64,000 nucleotides of DNA. Source: Pseudobutyrivibrio ruminis AD2017. Lineage in GTDB: Bacteria > Bacillota > Clostridia > Lachnospirales > Lachnospiraceae. Position numbers and translations under genes: made by a program. Shown here in pieces: positions 47,237 through 55,096 of this stretch (its first letter is position 1; every line of letters starts with the position of its first letter). Under the pieces are notes generated by a model. It did no database searches and had not been told where the DNA came from. It saw only the letters and a list, made by a program, of their open reading frames with translations. Location of the stretch: contig NZ_KE384162.1 of the NCBI RefSeq assembly GCF_000424305.1, forward strand, positions 434,001-498,000. The letters run 5' to 3'.

Positions 47237-47821
47237 TTATCGCGAGTATTTAGATTTTTTGTTCAATACATATCCTAAAAATGCGCCAACTGCTCCACCT
47301 ACTATATGAGCCATATTAGATATATTATCTGTTACTAGTATTCCCTCTAATACTTGTTGGCCAATATATATGATTGCCACCAAAATAAAAGTAAGAGGGA
47401 TTTCACCATCCCTAAATCCCGTAAATGAAGCTAAAATAATAAATGCAAATACAACTCCACTTGCTCCACAAAGTGCAATTTCAGGAAAGAATATATAGTT
47501 AACTAACCCCGTTACCAACGCAGTAATACCAATTATTTCCGCCAAAGTCTGAGAACCATGTTTCTCTTCCAGCATAGGACCTAGCAACAACAAATATGCC
47601 GCATTATTAATAAAATGCTCCCATCCTCCATGGCCGAAAATATGTGTAAAGAATCTCACATACGTAAATAGATTACTTAATGGAGAATGATATGTCATAA
47701 AATACTTTTCAGTACTCGTTCCCCCGGTCAAATAGCCAATTATAAGAACAACCAAACATATAAGTACAAAGCTCAAAACTACAGGCGCATTATATGTGAT
47801 TCTTAATCTTTTCTTATTCAT
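47237..47821 (-). CDS. Rhomboid family intramembrane serine protease
   Basis: Cleaves transmembrane segments within the membrane. The product has about six membrane helices, the FTHIFGHGGWEHFINN loop, the catalytic Ser in CGASGVVFAFI and the catalytic His in MAHIVGGAVGAFLGY. The ATG at 47821 is used, with GAGG nine bases upstream; the frame extends five codons to a GTG. The gene follows the telA terminator, so it probably heads a separate operon with the membrane-anchored nuclease, which could be a substrate; that link is speculative. Confidence 0.92.
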   Translation of the reverse strand: MNKKRLRITYNAPVVLSFVLICLVVLIIGYLTGGTSTEKYFMTYHSPLSNLFTYVRFFTHIFGHGGWEHFINNAAYLLLLGPMLEEKHGSQTLAEIIGITALVTGLVNYIFFPEIALCGASGVVFAFIILASFTGFRDGEIPLTFILVAIIYIGQQVLEGILVTDNISNMAHIVGGAVGAFLGYVLNKKSKYSR

Positions 47822-47844
47822 CCAACTTATCCTCACATCTCAAT

Positions 47845-47879
47845 AAAAAAGGAGATACCTGCAGATTTCAAGTATCTCC
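47845..47879 (-). terminator. Intrinsic terminator after telA
   Basis: Minus strand GGAGATAC / GTATCTCC (arms 47879-47872 and 47858-47851) followed by TTTTTT. It lies 12 nt past the telA stop and marks the 3' end of the long BREX/helicase transcript. Confidence 0.93.
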
Positions 47880-47890
47880 CAGTGTTTTAG

Positions 47891-49087
47891 TTATCTGCTT
47901 CCTGCTTCTAACAATGCCTGTTTCAACTCATCTTCTATCTTTGCTAACTCTTGCTGCGCTTCTACTCTACGTTTAGAACCTTCCTCATGAATCTTAACCA
48001 CTTCATTTATTGATGTGATTATATCTGAATTAACTTTTCTAATCGTCTCTATATCAACAATTGCACTTTCTGAAGCAATTGCTGCATCAATAGCACCTTG
48101 TTTTAATGTCTCAGCATTACGTCTAAACATTTCATTTGTCATATCAGTGACAGCACTTTGTGCATCTAGAGCTCTTCTAGTATGCTCAATACCAAGCGCT
48201 AATACCATCTGGTTTCTCCAGAGTGGGATTGTATTAATAATATCAGAACGAAGTTTATCAACAACTTCTTGATCTGAATTTTGGAGAAGACGTATCTGTG
48301 GCGCCATTTGAATAGAAACTAATCTTGTAGTCTCCAAATCAAAAATTCTTTTTTCAAAACGCTTACAAGCATCTGTGTAATCTCTGTACATCTGAATATC
48401 AAGCTGATCTTGTGTTAAATCTGCCTTCTGTTGAAGTTCAACAAGCTTTGTAGCTTTAGCCTGTTCTAAAGCTTTTTTCCCAGCAATAATATACATTGTT
48501 AATTCCTTGTAAAACTCAAGGTTCATATTGTACATTTCATCATAAACAAATACATCCTTTGTAAGGACTTGCTGATGACGCTGTAAATCTTTTTCTATCT
48601 TCTTAATATTAGTCTCCGCGCTTTCATAATTAGAGACTAAATAAGTCACTTTATTTTTCCCTTTCTGGAATAGTCCTAATAAACCTTTCTTTTCTGGTGC
48701 AACAGTAGAATTTATTGCAGCTCTTAAATCCCTAAGACTGTCGCCAACCTCTCCAAATTCCTTAGTGCGAACCTTTCCTGTTATTGATGCAGAAAAAGTA
48801 GAAATTCCCTTCTGCGCGTTTGCTCCATAAGAATTAAGAACCTTAACATCACTTATATCAATCTGCTTAACAAACTCCTCAACCTGTTTCTTCTCCTCCG
48901 CTGTTAGCATAGATTCATCTGTTGAACCAGCTGAAAAAGTGTCATTTGAGGCAGGAGTATCAGCTGCACTTAATACAGGCTCAGCAAAACTTGACATCGA
49001 TTCTTCTGGATTTAATGTCAATGGCCTAGCTTTAATTCCACTAATTCCTTGTTCCATTATTTTCTGTTCTTCCTTTAATTCTGACAT
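47891..49087 (-). CDS. telA: TelA/KlaA family protein (toxic anion resistance family)
   Basis: Named for tellurite resistance, but the family is widespread and its cellular role is poorly defined; it often pairs with XpaC. The 398-residue product has a disordered Ser/Pro-rich N-terminal 60 residues and then the long helical TelA core: NYESAETNIKKIEKDLQRHQ, FVYDEMYNMNLEFYKELTMY, TTRLVSIQMAPQIRLLQNSD and LWRNQMVLALGIEHTRRALD. It has no membrane segment. AAGGAGAGG precedes the ATG. It lies 10 nt after the XpaC-like gene and ends the island transcript. No other tellurium-resistance (terC, terD) genes are present, which argues against a simple tellurite function. Confidence 0.92.
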   Translation of the reverse strand: MSELKEEQKIMEQGISGIKARPLTLNPEESMSSFAEPVLSAADTPASNDTFSAGSTDESMLTAEEKKQVEEFVKQIDISDVKVLNSYGANAQKGISTFSASITGKVRTKEFGEVGDSLRDLRAAINSTVAPEKKGLLGLFQKGKNKVTYLVSNYESAETNIKKIEKDLQRHQQVLTKDVFVYDEMYNMNLEFYKELTMYIIAGKKALEQAKATKLVELQQKADLTQDQLDIQMYRDYTDACKRFEKRIFDLETTRLVSIQMAPQIRLLQNSDQEVVDKLRSDIINTIPLWRNQMVLALGIEHTRRALDAQSAVTDMTNEMFRRNAETLKQGAIDAAIASESAIVDIETIRKVNSDIITSINEVVKIHEEGSKRRVEAQQELAKIEDELKQALLEAGSR

Positions 49088-49097
49088 CTTCCTCTCC

Positions 49098-50357
49098 TTA
49101 TTTTATCCTTAAGTCATTATCTACATATCCATCTTGGCTCATAACGGCCTCTAATGCTCTTGCTTCCGCATTTAATTCTATTGTTACGAATTTATAAATC
49201 TCATCTATCTTCTCATTAACAAGCATAATCAATTTTCTTGTAGCTTGCAAAACATTCTCTCTTATACTTGACAGAATATCATCAGAAGGATTTATCACTT
49301 CTAATTCTATCAACTTTAATGTTAATCTTAATGTCTCTGGGGCATAATATTCCTCAAACTGATATATATCAACTTGATAAATATCTTTGTGCTTTTCTAT
49401 AGATTCCAGTAAAACAGGCATTCTCTCAGTTAATATTTTATAATTTTCGCATATCTCACCTGGCTCCAAGAAATCTACTAACATATGGCAAGCTTTAATG
49501 TAATTAGATAAATCTTTCCGTTCAATCAAATCCAAAAATGAGCTCTTATCAAAATCAATTTCTGCCGTTTCAAATTCACCAACCACATCTTCGGAGTCTT
49601 CATCATTCTTCTGTAATTTATTAACATAAATAGGATTTTGAATAATAGACAGATCCACTACAATATGCACTTTACGATTATACTTACGCTGTATATCCTC
49701 CAACGCTAATCTTTCAAGTTCGATTTGTTTCATCCAAGCATCATCTCTAGGTTGTAATGCCTGATATAAATATAAATTTAACAGTAACGCAAAAGTATTA
49801 AATTCTTTAAAAAAATCTTCAACAAACTCAATCCGATCTTCGCCTATATGCTGAAGCAGGTGATAAAAATATCTATTTGTCCAAGTCAAATCAAAACACT
49901 CTGCAAAATGCTTTCTATACACACGATTATTTTCAAGCAAGTCAAAATGCTCCGAAGCAGAAACGACTTCACTAAACTTATATATACGTGATATAAACAC
50001 CTGGAGATGTTTTTCCTTATTTTCAGGTGTGGTATGAAAAGCTCTAATATGTCTATCTGCAACATCAATAGCAAAGTCTTTCCATAGCCTATCAGTATCA
50101 CACATATCTGGAACATTCCCACTAGAAATTATTTTATCATATTTCTGTGAAAGCAATTTGTACTGCCCCATCACACCTTTTAGTAATTCTTGAATATTCT
50201 TTTTTGCCAAATTGCCATCTGAAGGTAATTCTATTAGCCAGTTGTAGATTCTTTCTTGCTGCCTTTTTTTCCACTCTTCTTTCTGCTGTGCTTTTGAATA
50301 TTCTAGAACATCATCGTAATGGTCTTCTTTATTTCCTTGATAATCAATAAAACCCAT
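49098..50357 (-). CDS. XpaC-like protein, probable TelA partner
   Basis: Provisional. The 419-residue product is helical and cytoplasmic. Its N-terminal 280 residues are not recognised and contain a charged start and a KNDEDSEDVVGEFETAEIDF acidic loop. From about residue 320 the pattern resembles the XpaC C-terminal helices: EEYYAPETLRLTLKLIELEV, then IRENVLQATRKLIMLVNEKI, ending in ALEAVMSQDGYVDN like the XpaC tail. XpaC genes commonly sit directly before telA, as here (10-nt gap). The link therefore rests on weak similarity plus position. Spacing to the 620-residue helicase gene upstream is 15 nt, so it belongs to the same transcript. Confidence 0.55.
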   Translation of the reverse strand: MGFIDYQGNKEDHYDDVLEYSKAQQKEEWKKRQQERIYNWLIELPSDGNLAKKNIQELLKGVMGQYKLLSQKYDKIISSGNVPDMCDTDRLWKDFAIDVADRHIRAFHTTPENKEKHLQVFISRIYKFSEVVSASEHFDLLENNRVYRKHFAECFDLTWTNRYFYHLLQHIGEDRIEFVEDFFKEFNTFALLLNLYLYQALQPRDDAWMKQIELERLALEDIQRKYNRKVHIVVDLSIIQNPIYVNKLQKNDEDSEDVVGEFETAEIDFDKSSFLDLIERKDLSNYIKACHMLVDFLEPGEICENYKILTERMPVLLESIEKHKDIYQVDIYQFEEYYAPETLRLTLKLIELEVINPSDDILSSIRENVLQATRKLIMLVNEKIDEIYKFVTIELNAEARALEAVMSQDGYVDNDLRIK

Positions 50358-50372
50358 TATATATGTTTTCCT

Positions 50373-52235
50373 TTATTTTTCACTTTTTGTATACCAACTT
50401 GGCCTATGCTTAGTGGCCAAACCACCTTCTTCTTTGTAAGTCCAGCGAGCACCAAACTTCTTCTTTGTTTCCTGTAAAATAGGGTCGATACTTTTATCAC
50501 CAACTACCCATAATGCACCATTCTTTGGTCTCTTATCTAAAACTTCTAAGCCATTGTTAGCAAGAAACGAAACCAAATCCTCAGCTGTATTTTTTTCAAC
50601 CTTTGCATCCTCACTATTTGTCTTTTTATTAACTGTATTACCAGAATAATCAGTTTGTAATAATGTAGGCCGAGACTTCGTTTCTTTTTCAACACTAGCA
50701 GGCTTTTCTTTCTTTATTTCCACTTTTGGAGTAAAGCAAGGTACAGTAATATTAGGCTTTTCTCCTACCAGCTTATATAAATCTGAATTCATATCTGCAA
50801 TAAATCTAGAACCTTTCCCCCAGAAAGTTAATACCAAATGAAATTTAGCTCTAGTCATAGATACATAGACCAAGTTTCTCATCTGAATCATATATTGCTC
50901 ATAGGATTCTTCATCTTCTGGCTGATAAGCGTAAGGGAAATTTCCTTCCGCAAACATTGGAATAATAACAACATCAAATTCTAAGCCCTTGGCACCATAT
51001 GCAGATGCAATTTTAACTCCTGGTTTTGCCATGGAAAAAGTGGAATCCTTCTTCACCTGCTCATGTTGAATATTTTCTGAAGCAAACCATTCTGCATATA
51101 TTGGAATCTGCTTATTCTTTGCGGCGATTATACCTATAGTAATTCTATCATTTGATTCTTGATACTTTTTTACTAGGTTTACTACATACTTTCTCTCAGC
51201 AGCCGCATCCTCAAGATGAACCAGTTCTGGGATATTCCCCTCACGTTCCGGAATAGCTCTAAGGCTTCTATCATCTTCTGACAAAATAGCATCATTTTTA
51301 GAGCGGACCGATTCTGCTAAGGCATCTATCTGCTTAGTTGTTCTCATAGACTTTGTAAGCTTCTTAGTTGTTGTCTCAATTCCAAGTTGCTTCGCTGTCC
51401 ATTGTTTATTGAAAATTCGCTGATTTGCATCCATGGCAACAATCATATTTTTGTTGTAAAGCATCATAATTGCTGTCATTTGAGCGAGTGACAAATCTTG
51501 CGCTTCATCAATCAAAATATAATCAAACTTCATCCTATCTGGAATAAGCTCAGGATGACGCACAATAAATAAAGTCTGATCTGCCCAATCAGCCTGCTTA
51601 GTTCTCTCAAGATGTTCACAATAACAGGTGAATAGCTGATATGCTGTAACTCTATCATTTGCACTCATGCGTACCTTACCACCACGACCTTTACGTGGAA
51701 TTGTAAGATACAAATCCATATCATCCTTCCAAATATTCATATCCTTCATCCAATCGAATTCTTCAATCCAAAACTCAGGCTCAATTGAATGAAATCTATG
51801 CTTACCATATTTTGTCTGATGTGCACGTATGGCTTTATTAACATTTTCAATTCTTGTTTTCTCTGCATTTCTCCCCCAAGGATACTTTCTCTTAGGTGCA
51901 GCACCACAGACAGTTAAAAGCTCATACAAATCGCTTATATAGGAATTTATAGTATTTACCAGAACTCCATCTTCTGCAGTACCATTTACCTGTAAAAATT
52001 CTCTTGTAGTAGAAACTAACGTATTCTGAAATGTAAAAATAGCGACCTTGTTTTTTGCATCTGGACCATACTTTTCCACTAGTTTTCTTGCAGCTTGCAT
52101 CAAAACTAAGCTTTTGCCTGCCCCTGCATATCCTTTAACCATTAAAGTACGATCACCGCTATACTTTAGACAAGCCTGCTGCTCGTCTGTAAGCTCTATT
52201 TCCTGGTGATAGGCATCATATAATTTCTCTGCCAT
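50373..52235 (-). CDS. SF1 DNA/RNA helicase with extra C-terminal domain
   Basis: UvrD-like SF1 helicase of 620 residues. Motifs: Walker A GYAGAGKS (residues 35-42), Walker B YILIDEAQDLSLAQMTAIMM, motif III VAMDANQRIFNKQWT, motif IV SMRTTKQIDA, motif V ASAYGAKGLEFDVVIIPMF and motif VI RNLVYVSMTRAKFHLVLTF. The last 100 residues form a linker and a small domain (LWVVGDKSIDPILQETKKKF then GARWTYKEEGG and RPSWYTKSEK). This tail is reminiscent of that of the Sel1 protein. AGGAGG precedes the ATG. It lies between a 61-residue acidic protein and the XpaC-like gene in the island operon. It has no nuclease motif. Confidence 0.88.
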   Translation of the reverse strand: MAEKLYDAYHQEIELTDEQQACLKYSGDRTLMVKGYAGAGKSLVLMQAARKLVEKYGPDAKNKVAIFTFQNTLVSTTREFLQVNGTAEDGVLVNTINSYISDLYELLTVCGAAPKRKYPWGRNAEKTRIENVNKAIRAHQTKYGKHRFHSIEPEFWIEEFDWMKDMNIWKDDMDLYLTIPRKGRGGKVRMSANDRVTAYQLFTCYCEHLERTKQADWADQTLFIVRHPELIPDRMKFDYILIDEAQDLSLAQMTAIMMLYNKNMIVAMDANQRIFNKQWTAKQLGIETTTKKLTKSMRTTKQIDALAESVRSKNDAILSEDDRSLRAIPEREGNIPELVHLEDAAAERKYVVNLVKKYQESNDRITIGIIAAKNKQIPIYAEWFASENIQHEQVKKDSTFSMAKPGVKIASAYGAKGLEFDVVIIPMFAEGNFPYAYQPEDEESYEQYMIQMRNLVYVSMTRAKFHLVLTFWGKGSRFIADMNSDLYKLVGEKPNITVPCFTPKVEIKKEKPASVEKETKSRPTLLQTDYSGNTVNKKTNSEDAKVEKNTAEDLVSFLANNGLEVLDKRPKNGALWVVGDKSIDPILQETKKKFGARWTYKEEGGLATKHRPSWYTKSEK

Positions 52236-52266
52236 GCCCAGCCTCCTAACACTAATTATTTATACT

Positions 52267-52452
52267 CTAAATATCATCCTCTAAATCTAAATCAGCAAGA
52301 ATATCATCAACTTCATCTAAATCAATATCTGAAAATGCTGTTGATGGGTCAATTAACTCTATTCCTGCCCCCTCAATTTCAGGAATAGAAATACCATCAT
52401 CATCAGTACTCCAGTTATCAGCAATCTTCTGCCAAAAATTTTTATTAATCAT
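52267..52452 (-). CDS. Small acidic protein between AddB-like and SF1 helicase genes
   Basis: Not recognised. With the ATG at 52452 the product is 61 residues: a basic, Trp-containing start (MINKNFWQKIADNWS) and then a strongly acidic Asp/Glu/Leu/Ile tail (DIDLDEVDDILADLDLEDDI). The tail could mimic DNA or bind the basic face of a helicase; this is inference. AGGAGA lies six bases before the ATG, and the first eight bases overlap the end of the AddB-like gene, just as that gene overlaps its upstream neighbour. A longer frame to 52503 has no ribosome site. Confidence 0.72.
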   Translation of the reverse strand: MINKNFWQKIADNWSTDDDGISIPEIEGAGIELIDPSTAFSDIDLDEVDDILADLDLEDDI

Positions 52453-55096
52453 AATAGTTCTCCTGGTCCACCTCGTAGATTGCATTACGGCAATAACTAA
52501 CATGCGGACAAAAACTACAAGCTAATTGAACAGGATCAAAATCGCCAATCATTTCCTCAGGAGAAGCCTTAAGCTTTTCATACAAATCAAGACCAGTACG
52601 TCCGTCAGGAGTAACTAGTTTTCCAAATCTATTTTTTGTAGCTTCCCTAACAAAGTGATTAGGATAATGGATTTTTATTCGTTCATCTGTATAATACTTT
52701 CCTCCACATTGAGTTCGATTACCATAATCAAAATCATTTTCACCATTATCGTAGGAAATGTAATCATATACTTGACGTTTTTCACTCTTTCGTAAGGTGG
52801 GAAACAGTTCCATCACATTACGATACACCTCATCAACCTTCATTCCCTGTTCCTTCATAAGGTTATAAATTGCAGAAATCAAGGCATTCAAGGCATAACT
52901 TTGTTGGAAATCAGAGTCATAGGTTGGATACTTTTCCAAAACATAACTTATGGTATATTTCATAGGACATAAAGCATAAGCCATTCTCGCTTCCTTAATG
53001 ATTCCTCTTGGAGCCTTGTCCCTATCGTATTTTTCTATTTTTCCTTTTCCTTCTGGAGTCTGCCATACTCTATTGAAAGTAATAGAATCTCTTGTTGAAG
53101 GTTCAATTTCTATTCCAGTAGCTTTAGCTATAAGTTTAAGATATGGAGATGGTGCCAATAACTTCTCGCTCATCTCACTAATCCAAGATAAGCATACAGA
53201 CTTATTCTTTAATGCGGCATACATAAAGTAGCGATTACATAAAACTGTAGCATCCATAATCTGAATCATGTTTGATATCAACGGATTCTTTGTTTTTTCG
53301 TAACATTCTAGAATCTTACCCTTTGTCAAAGGCCAGATATAATCCTTATTTCCACCTGGGATTGTGTTTATATCACACATACAGATATGTGCTTTACTAT
53401 AATTCTTTACAGCTTCAGCCTCTACGAAAAACAATGGTCTAACAAAACCTACTCTACTTGTTTCAATCTCACTATCATCAAATCTTCCACAAATAAATAA
53501 ATCTAATGCTCTCGCTATATCAACAGGAGAACACTCCGCTATATAACTGTTAGACTGATTTAGTTTCTCGAAAATATCTTGGACAATAACTCGTTCTTCT
53601 TCATAAAGCTCGTTAGAGATTTCGCTTCTTTTTAGTATGTTATTGAGTTTACCAAGATGTTCATTAACTTTAATATTTCCATTATTTCCAAACAGCTCCT
53701 TAGCCATATCAAGCAACTGATTAATAAGTGCCAATATAACATCAAGCTTTTCTGGCTCAACTGAAAACATTCCAAAATTATCAAAAGGATTCGCTATTGC
53801 TTCCTGCCATCTTGAAATAGCTGGATCTACATCAAGTTCAACATTAAACGGCTCTAATACTTCGGTTCTTATTTCCTTTAATCTGCCAATTCTTTGCTCC
53901 CACTGTTCAATCGTGTTGCAGTCTCTAAAAAATGGTATAAGGTGCAATAAATCTTGCATATACTGCTTACCTGACACGCCATTGACTGATAACCAACCTG
54001 AAGCAAAACAATCGATAAGACTATCTGTGTCTAGGGATATCGTTTGTTGTTCCTCATCCCACATTTTGTTTAAGGAACTAATAAATTGTCCGATTGGATA
54101 GGCAAGAATCTTTCTTTCTCCATATTCATCTGGGAAATAATCCTTCAACATTTCATTTACATCGCGCTGATTTGCAGCGTACATTGTAAAATCCTCAGAT
54201 TTAATGCGCTTGACATCATCTACAAATTCCATGACAGTTGCGTATTCTTTTATCTCAAGATTATTTTCTATTGAAACCTGTTCCTCTCCTTCAAACAACA
54301 AGCCATAGGCATCGTACTCGTCAGATTTTTCAATCTTCCACTGTGATTTAGGAACATAACCATTTTCCTCAGAATAATACTTGTCCCAAATTTCATAGGC
54401 AAACGGGAAGCGTTCGTCGTAAGGTATAAAGTAAATCAGCTCATAACCGGCCTTTTCCATAAGTCTCATTACATGCTCCTGAATAGGAGTAATATAATAG
54501 AATCCATGAAAAACAATTGCTGTAGCTTCTGATAATCCACCAATATTAAATGCCTGCAAGAATACTTTTTCCCATTCATCTTTGGAAGTCATTTTAGCCA
54601 TTTGTTTTTTATAGTTACTAATTGAAGAATCTCTCTTTTCCAGATATTTCCAGGCCTCAATTAATAGTTGTAAATTTCTGTCGCCTTCACCATTCAGTTG
54701 CTCTGGTTCAATTTCTGCTTCTACAAGCAAATTAATAGCAGACAGTAACGAATCAATATTTCTACTACAGCCCGTAAGCCAATTTAATTCTTTCTCGTCT
54801 TTAGCCGCATTTGTTTTATTTCTTAAAAACTCCGATAAAACAATTGTCTCATTAAACTTAGCTTGGTCGCTTGTCCATAATCTATTAATACCTGTAGTAA
54901 TGTTTCTAAATTCAGTTATATTTAATTTGCCACTGTAGGAAATAACTTCGTCTTTTCTTTCAATACCAACCGAACCAATAAATCCTTTTCTTAAATCAGC
55001 AGAAACAGTGATGATTGGATATTTCGCCAATTCTTCAAAATAAGGATTATCCGTTATCTTAGTTAAATCAGTATAGGTATAAACTCTTCTACTCAT
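52445..55096 (-). CDS. AddB-like protein with Fe-S cysteines and no visible nuclease motif
   Basis: Relative of the AddB/RexB subunit of helicase-nuclease complexes. With the ATG at 55096, supported by AGGTG six bases upstream, it is 883 residues. It lacks Walker motifs, as the inactive helicase half may. The C-terminal region has the Fe-S pattern of AddB: Cys710 in CPMKYTISYVLEKYP and CSFCPHVSYC (Cys860, Cys863, Cys869), i.e. C...CxxCx5C. The usual nuclease motifs between them (GxxDRxD and D-Y-K) were not found. It overlaps the AddA-like gene by 8 nt, so the two products are made together and probably form a complex. Confidence 0.8.
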   Translation of the reverse strand: MSRRVYTYTDLTKITDNPYFEELAKYPIITVSADLRKGFIGSVGIERKDEVISYSGKLNITEFRNITTGINRLWTSDQAKFNETIVLSEFLRNKTNAAKDEKELNWLTGCSRNIDSLLSAINLLVEAEIEPEQLNGEGDRNLQLLIEAWKYLEKRDSSISNYKKQMAKMTSKDEWEKVFLQAFNIGGLSEATAIVFHGFYYITPIQEHVMRLMEKAGYELIYFIPYDERFPFAYEIWDKYYSEENGYVPKSQWKIEKSDEYDAYGLLFEGEEQVSIENNLEIKEYATVMEFVDDVKRIKSEDFTMYAANQRDVNEMLKDYFPDEYGERKILAYPIGQFISSLNKMWDEEQQTISLDTDSLIDCFASGWLSVNGVSGKQYMQDLLHLIPFFRDCNTIEQWEQRIGRLKEIRTEVLEPFNVELDVDPAISRWQEAIANPFDNFGMFSVEPEKLDVILALINQLLDMAKELFGNNGNIKVNEHLGKLNNILKRSEISNELYEEERVIVQDIFEKLNQSNSYIAECSPVDIARALDLFICGRFDDSEIETSRVGFVRPLFFVEAEAVKNYSKAHICMCDINTIPGGNKDYIWPLTKGKILECYEKTKNPLISNMIQIMDATVLCNRYFMYAALKNKSVCLSWISEMSEKLLAPSPYLKLIAKATGIEIEPSTRDSITFNRVWQTPEGKGKIEKYDRDKAPRGIIKEARMAYALCPMKYTISYVLEKYPTYDSDFQQSYALNALISAIYNLMKEQGMKVDEVYRNVMELFPTLRKSEKRQVYDYISYDNGENDFDYGNRTQCGGKYYTDERIKIHYPNHFVREATKNRFGKLVTPDGRTGLDLYEKLKASPEEMIGDFDPVQLACSFCPHVSYCRNAIYEVDQENYYD

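Noticed and set aside
47891-49087. Tellurite-resistance locus
   Set aside because: Only TelA and a possible XpaC partner are present; there is no terC, terD-type or terB gene.
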